Below, in pieces: positions 5,712 to 8,562 of a stretch of DNA of 8,562 nt (the first letter of the stretch is position 1; every line of letters begins with the position of its first letter). The stretch covers positions 1-8,562 of the forward strand of contig WLRX01000035.1 in the NCBI GenBank assembly GCA_009706135.1, in the 5' to 3' direction. Under the pieces are notes generated by a model that was not told the DNA's origin, did not search any database, and was given only the letters and a program-made list of their open reading frames with translations. Origin of the DNA: Actinomycetota bacterium (GTDB lineage: Bacteria; Actinomycetota; Actinomycetes; Nanopelagicales; Nanopelagicaceae). The translations under genes and the position numbers were made by a program.

Positions 5712-7103
5712 TTACAAATCCGCTGGTGAAGAGAGTGTTCCGCGCAAGGCAGTTGCTGCAGCGACGAGGGGACTTACCAAGTGCGTGCGTCCACCTTTGC
5801 CTTGGCGACCTTCGAAATTTCGATTTGATGTTGAGGCACTTCGTTCACCCACTGCTAGTTGATCAGGATTCATGCCTAAACACATTGAACATCCAGCATT
5901 TCGCCACTCGGCTCCAGCATCAATAAAAACTTTGTCCAAGCCTTCAGATTCAGCTTGCAAACGAACTCGCGCAGATCCGGGAACAACCAGCATTCGAAGA
6001 GAAGAAGAAATCTTTTTACCCTTGAGAATTTCAGCCGCCGAGCGAAGATCTTCAATTCTTCCATTGGTGCAAGAGCCTAAAAAGACAGTATCTATCGCTA
6101 TTTTTTTCAGTGGGGTGCCCGCGGTAAGACCCATATATGTCAGCGCTCGCTCGGCTGCTCCGCGCTCTTCAGCATCAGAAATATCGGCGGGATTTGGAAC
6201 AGATGAGTTCAGTGGCAGACCTTGTCCTGGATTAGTTCCCCATGTAACAAATGGTTCAAGTTCATTAGCATCTAGATTTATTTCAACGTCAAATTTTGCG
6301 CCTGAATCGCTCTGCAGAGTGCTCCAATACTTAACGGCGGCATCAAAATCCTTCGGAGCATGTGGCTTATCTTTGATGTATTCAAAAGTTTTTTCATCTG
6401 GCGCAATTAAGCCGGCGCGAGCTCCTGCTTCAATAGACATATTGCACACTGTCATACGAGCTTCCATGGAGAGTGCACGAATTGCAGAGCCGCGATATTC
6501 CAAAACATAACCTTGGCCACCACCTGTACCAATTTTCGCAATTATCGCAAGAATAATATCTTTGGAAGTTACTCCTGGTTTTAAACTTCCTTCAACATTG
6601 ATGGCCATAGTTTTAGGAGGGATCAATGGAAGAGTCTGGGTTGCTAAAACATGTTCTACTTCGCTGGTACCAATTCCGAAAGCAAGAGCACCAAAGGCGC
6701 CATGTGTTGAGGTGTGTGAATCGCCGCAGACAATTGTCATTCCAGGTTGAGTCAATCCCAATTGTGGCCCCACAACGTGGACGATGCCTTGCTCAGCATC
6801 GCCTAAAGAGTGAATTCGGACGCCGAACTCTTTGCAATTTGCGCGCAAGGTATCGACTTGTAATTTTGAAACTGGATCAGCAATTGGCTTATCGATATTT
6901 AGCGTAGGAACATTGTGATCTTCAGTCGCAATAGTTAAATCTGGTCTGCGCACGACGCGCTTATTCAAACGTAAACCGTCAAAAGCCTGCGGACTCGTTA
7001 CTTCATGGATCAGATGAAGATCGATATACAAAAGATCTGGTTCGCCCTCGGCGCGACGAACAATGTGTTCATCCCAAATCTTTTGCGCTAACGTCTTAGA
7101 CAT
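5712..7103 (-). CDS. leuC: 3-isopropylmalate dehydratase large subunit
   Basis: Large [4Fe-4S] subunit of isopropylmalate isomerase (leucine pathway), related to aconitase. The 463 residues begin [15 protein letters not shown]. Substrate and iron-sulfur motifs follow: [18 protein letters not shown] near 28-45, a [20 protein letters not shown] stretch near 130-150, GSCTNGR with C345, and GCSMCLGMN with C405 and C408. The three cysteines align with the known cluster ligands of Leu[17 protein letters not shown] near 420 is also conserved. ATG at 7103 is chosen because AAGGAG (7110-7115) is 6 bases upstream. An in-frame TTG directly before it is only 3 bases from that site. The gene diverges from an NdgR-type regulator, and a perfect palindrome lies between them, so leucine-dependent control is likely. 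Confidence 0.97.
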   Translation of the reverse strand: MSKTLAQKIWDEHIVRRAEGEPDLLYIDLHLIHEVTSPQAFDGLRLNKRVVRRPDLTIATEDHNVPTLNIDKPIADPVSKLQVDTLRANCKEFGVRIHSLGDAEQGIVHVVGPQLGLTQPGMTIVCGDSHTSTHGAFGALAFGIGTSEVEHVLATQTLPLIPPKTMAINVEGSLKPGVTSKDIILAIIAKIGTGGGQGYVLEYRGSAIRALSMEARMTVCNMSIEAGARAGLIAPDEKTFEYIKDKPHAPKDFDAAVKYWSTLQSDSGAKFDVEINLDANELEPFVTWGTNPGQGLPLNSSVPNPADISDAEERGAAERALTYMGLTAGTPLKKIAIDTVFLGSCTNGRIEDLRSAAEILKGKKISSSLRMLVVPGSARVRLQAESEGLDKVFIDAGAEWRNAGCSMCLGMNPDQLAVGERSASTSNRNFEGRQGKGGRTHLVSPLVAAATALRGTLSSPADL

Positions 7104-7109
7104 CAATCA

Positions 7110-7115
7110 CTCCTT
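7110..7115 (-). promoter_or_regulatory. Ribosome binding site of leuC
   Basis: On the minus strand AAGGAG lies 6 bases before the ATG at 7103 and 3 bases before the TTG at 7106, which decides for the ATG. The operator palindrome starts six bases further upstream. Confidence 0.85.
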
Positions 7116-7116
7116 G

Positions 7117-7146
7117 TAGACATCTCATTTAATGAGATGCTAATAT
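7117..7146 (+). promoter_or_regulatory. Candidate promoter of the IclR-type regulator gene
   Basis: TAGACA (7117-7122, five of six bases of the TTGACA consensus) and TAATAT (7141-7146) are 18 bases apart. TAATAT ends 6 bases before the GTG start at 7153, so the transcript would be leaderless. The 18-base spacer is almost entirely filled by the palindrome at 7121-7139. Confidence 0.6.
7121..7139. promoter_or_regulatory. Perfect palindromic operator between leuC and the IclR-type gene
   Basis: CATCTCATTTAATGAGATG has 9-bp perfect arms around a single central T. It sits in the 49-base divergent intergenic region. On one side it overlaps the last bases of the regulator's -35 and stops two bases before its -10. 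On the other side it lies just upstream of the leuC ribosome binding site. It is probably bound by the regulator encoded next to it, giving both autoregulation and control of leuCD. This is inference supported by the known behaviour of the LtbR/NdgR/AreB family. Confidence 0.75.
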
Positions 7147-7152
7147 CGTATC

Positions 7153-7872
7153 GTGGATAGAAATAATAGCGGAGTCGGGGTATTAGACAAAGCCGTAGCC
7201 ATTTTGGGAACCCTTGAAGCAGGTCCACACTCATTGGCCGAACTTGTATCGGCTACGGGTATCGCTAGGCCTACTGCACACCGATTAGCTGTGGCTCTTG
7301 AACACCACAGATTAGTTTCAAGGGATTTAACTGGAAGATTTATTTTAGGAAAGCGTTCTGGCGAATTAGCAAGTGCCGCCGGTGAAGATCGATTGATCGC
7401 AGTTGCAGCCCCTGCTCTAGCGGCACTTCGCGATGCAACTGGTGAAAGCGCGCAACTCTATCGACGCCAAGGCGATGTACGAATCTGTGTTGCAGTTGCA
7501 GAGCGTCTTTCAGGTCTGCGCGATAGCGTTCCAGTTGGTTCGGCTCTTACTATGCAAGCAGGATCGGCTGCGCAAATTTTATTAGCATGGGAAGACTCAG
7601 AAAAAATTCATCGTGGACTTACCAACGCTCGATTTACCGCAGCACAGTTAGCCGCAGATCGTCGTCGTGGTTGGGCTCAATCTGTTGGAGAACGCGAAGC
7701 AGGAGTTACATCTGTTTCGGCACCAGTTCGTGGACCAAATGGAAAAGTTATTGCAGCTGTAAGTATCAGTGGTCCGATAGAGCGTCTTGGACGTCAACCA
7801 GGGCGTGTACACGCAGCAGCTGTGGTTGCTACGGCCGCTCGTTTAACTGAGCACCTTGCGAAAAAGAGTTAG
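7153..7872 (+). CDS. ndgR: IclR-family regulator of leucine biosynthesis (NdgR/LtbR/AreB type)
   Basis: A 239-residue one-component transcription factor. An N-terminal winged helix-turn-helix (about 10-70, recognition region LVSATGIARPTAHRLAVALE at 31-50) is followed by the IclR effector domain (GEDRLIAVAAPAL, GESAQLYRRQGD, ERLSGLRDSVPVGS, RRRGWAQSVGEREAGVTSVSAPV). These stretches closely resemble Streptomyces NdgR as I remember it. In that family the protein represses leuCD and related amino acid genes, and homologues lie divergent from leuC across actinobacteria. It starts with GTG at 7153, with no ribosome binding site but a TAATAT box 6 bases upstream, so it is probably leaderless. The palindrome in its promoter suggests negative autoregulation. 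It is convergent with recX, and no T-rich terminator is seen on its strand. Confidence 0.93.
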   Translation: MDRNNSGVGVLDKAVAILGTLEAGPHSLAELVSATGIARPTAHRLAVALEHHRLVSRDLTGRFILGKRSGELASAAGEDRLIAVAAPALAALRDATGESAQLYRRQGDVRICVAVAERLSGLRDSVPVGSALTMQAGSAAQILLAWEDSEKIHRGLTNARFTAAQLAADRRRGWAQSVGEREAGVTSVSAPVRGPNGKVIAAVSISGPIERLGRQPGRVHAAAVVATAARLTEHLAKKS

Positions 7873-7888
7873 CTAAAAAGAGTTAGTT
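7861..7888. repeat. 14-base tandem duplication between ndgR and recX
   Basis: Units 7861-7874 and 7875-7888 differ at one base (AAAAAGAGTTAGCT, then AAAAAGAGTTAGTT). The first unit contains the ndgR stop codon and the second contains the recX stop codon on the other strand. Read on the minus strand, each copy gives CTAACTC followed by TTTTT. Confidence 0.85.
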
Positions 7889-7903
7889 GAGTAAATCTAA
7901 CTC
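7875..7903 (-). terminator. Rho-independent terminator of recX
   Basis: On the minus strand GAGTTAG (7903-7897), a 10-base loop and CTAACTC (7886-7880) are followed by TTTTT (7879-7875). The 5' arm is coding sequence for the last residues of RecX (E-L-D) and the stop codon lies in the 3' arm. A second identical CTAACTC-TTTTT follows 14 bases later (7872-7861). The stem is only moderately stable. Confidence 0.65.
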
Positions 7904-8386
7904 TCGCATGACGCGAGAAATTGTTGAATAACCAAAGCCTTTGCGTGCCAAAAGAGATTCAATTCGTCGTATCTGCACATCTGGTTCTTGACGTGACATA
8001 GTAAAAAGTTTTCGCATGCCGAGTTCAAAGGCCATTCGATATTCACTCTCATCAGTAATGCTCTCAAGTGCTAGATCTATGCTCTCTTGATCAACGCCGC
8101 GCTGGCGCAGCTCGCCAGCAATAGTTCGCTTAGATAATTTCTTTGATCGCGTGCGAGAGTCGGTCCATTGCTGTGCAAAATCTTGATCATTGAGCAAACC
8201 TGATTCGGTTAATTTATAGATCGTTGCTTGAGCAACATCATCTTCTACGCCGCGCTTTTTAAGGTGAGCGAGAAGCTCGCCCTTACTCTTTGCTCTAGCA
8301 ACAAGTGCGTTGAGCGCAATTGTGTGAGCAACTGAATAAGGGTCTGAGCCTTCGCCTCTTTCAACCTTTACGTAATCAAGGCTAAT
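7883..8386 (-). CDS. recX: Regulatory protein RecX, apparently starting at ATT
   Basis: RecX binds RecA filaments and limits their growth and activity. The open frame gives 167 residues if it begins at the ATT at 8386, matching the usual size (about 150-190). SDPYSVAHTIALNALVARAKSKGELLAHLKKRGV (about 14-47), DDVAQATIYKLTESGLLNDQDFAQQW (about 49-74) and the later SKRTIAGELRQRGVDQESIDLAL and ESLLARKGFGYSTISRVMREL blocks are the repeated three-helix units of the family. No ATG, GTG or TTG occurs in frame upstream of the TTG at 8197. Starting there would remove 63 conserved residues. The ATT overlaps the recA stop by one base (TAATT). A GAGG sequence lies 10 bases before it inside recA. The family call is secure; the exact start is uncertain. 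Confidence 0.85.
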   Translation of the reverse strand: MSLDYVKVERGEGSDPYSVAHTIALNALVARAKSKGELLAHLKKRGVEDDVAQATIYKLTESGLLNDQDFAQQWTDSRTRSKKLSKRTIAGELRQRGVDQESIDLALESITDESEYRMAFELGMRKLFTMSRQEPDVQIRRIESLLARKGFGYSTISRVMRELDLLN

Positions 8387-8562
8387 TAGAAATCAACCTC
8401 AGCTGCTGCTTCATCGATTTCAGCGACAAGTGCTGGATCGACTTCTACAGGTGTTGCAAAGTGGGCACGAATCTTGCTTTCAATCTCATTAGCAAGATCT
8501 GGATTATCAATAAGGAATGCGCGGGAGTTTTCCTTACCTTGACCCAATTGATCTGCTTCGTA
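8386..8562 (-). CDS. recA: Recombinase RecA, C-terminal part (cut by window edge)
   Basis: The last 58 codons of recA, entering from beyond the window end. The translation runs from [17 protein letters not shown] through [17 protein letters not shown] to an acidic end [14 protein letters not shown] and NPDLANEIE are characteristic of the RecA C-terminal domain, which modulates DNA and nucleotide binding by the recombination and SOS-inducing filament. The acidic tail is typical. The reading frame is intact and ends at TAA (8388-8386), whose last base is shared with the proposed recX ATT. recA and recX are therefore expected to be cotranscribed. The promoter and any SOS box lie outside the window. 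Confidence 0.95.
   Translation of the reverse strand, partial: YEADQLGQGKENSRAFLIDNPDLANEIESKIRAHFATPVEVDPALVAEIDEAAAEVDF

Noticed and set aside
5872..6510. A 212-codon open frame antisense to leuC.
   Set aside because: It lies wholly within a well-conserved leuC, has no recognisable protein features and no initiation signal.
7902..7918. TCTCGC-ATGAC-GCGAGA hairpin considered as the terminator of the IclR-type gene.
   Set aside because: No T-run follows on the plus strand, and the bases are fully explained as recX coding sequence.
7883..8197. recX read as a 104-residue protein from the TTG at 8197.
   Set aside because: Family sequence continues in frame for more than 50 residues upstream, and no ribosome binding site is seen before the TTG.

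Overview
This window looks like part of the chromosome of a low-GC, gene-dense actinobacterium. The gene content is actinobacterial: an HU protein with a long Lys/Ala/Pro tail, an NdgR/LtbR-type IclR regulator divergent from leuCD, a stand-alone Lrp/AsnC ligand-binding domain beside thiL, and a recA-recX pair. Base composition (by eye in the low-to-mid 40s % G+C), near-zero intergenic spacing and many overlapping gene ends suggest a streamlined lineage such as the freshwater acI group (Nanopelagicales). That placement is inference from gene content. No mobile elements, CRISPR arrays, tRNA or rRNA genes are visible.

Layout: rpmB (+) is followed by a terminator that lies inside the 3' end of the convergent gene thiL (-). 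thiL and a small Lrp-type domain gene (+) diverge from a short promoter region. The Lrp-type gene collides with ddl (-), and their stop codons share TTAA. ddl is the last gene of a minus-strand operon plsC-gpsA-ddl, joined by two 4-base ATGA overlaps (phospholipid precursors, then peptidoglycan). Upstream of plsC is a very strong hairpin terminator ending the hup transcript (-). An A+T-rich spacer of about 240 bases carries the hup promoter and a 5'-UTR inverted repeat. The leucine genes leuC-leuD (-) follow, divergent from the IclR regulator (+), with a perfect 19-base palindrome in the 49 bases between them. The regulator converges on recX (-), which follows the C-terminal end of recA (-) at the window edge.

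The genes are housekeeping: ribosome, thiamine diphosphate synthesis, membrane lipid and cell wall precursors, nucleoid structure, leucine biosynthesis and recombination. The interest is in the expression signals. There are several apparently leaderless starts (a TANNNT box 6-7 bases before the start codon). Terminators are folded into coding ends. An operator sits exactly between the -35 and -10 of the regulator gene. The recX reading frame has no ATG, GTG or TTG where the family's N-terminus should be, and the best candidate start is an ATT overlapping the recA stop codon.

I see no undescribed multi-gene system here. The recX start, the duplicated terminator arm downstream of recX and the ndgR/leuC operator are the points most worth checking.
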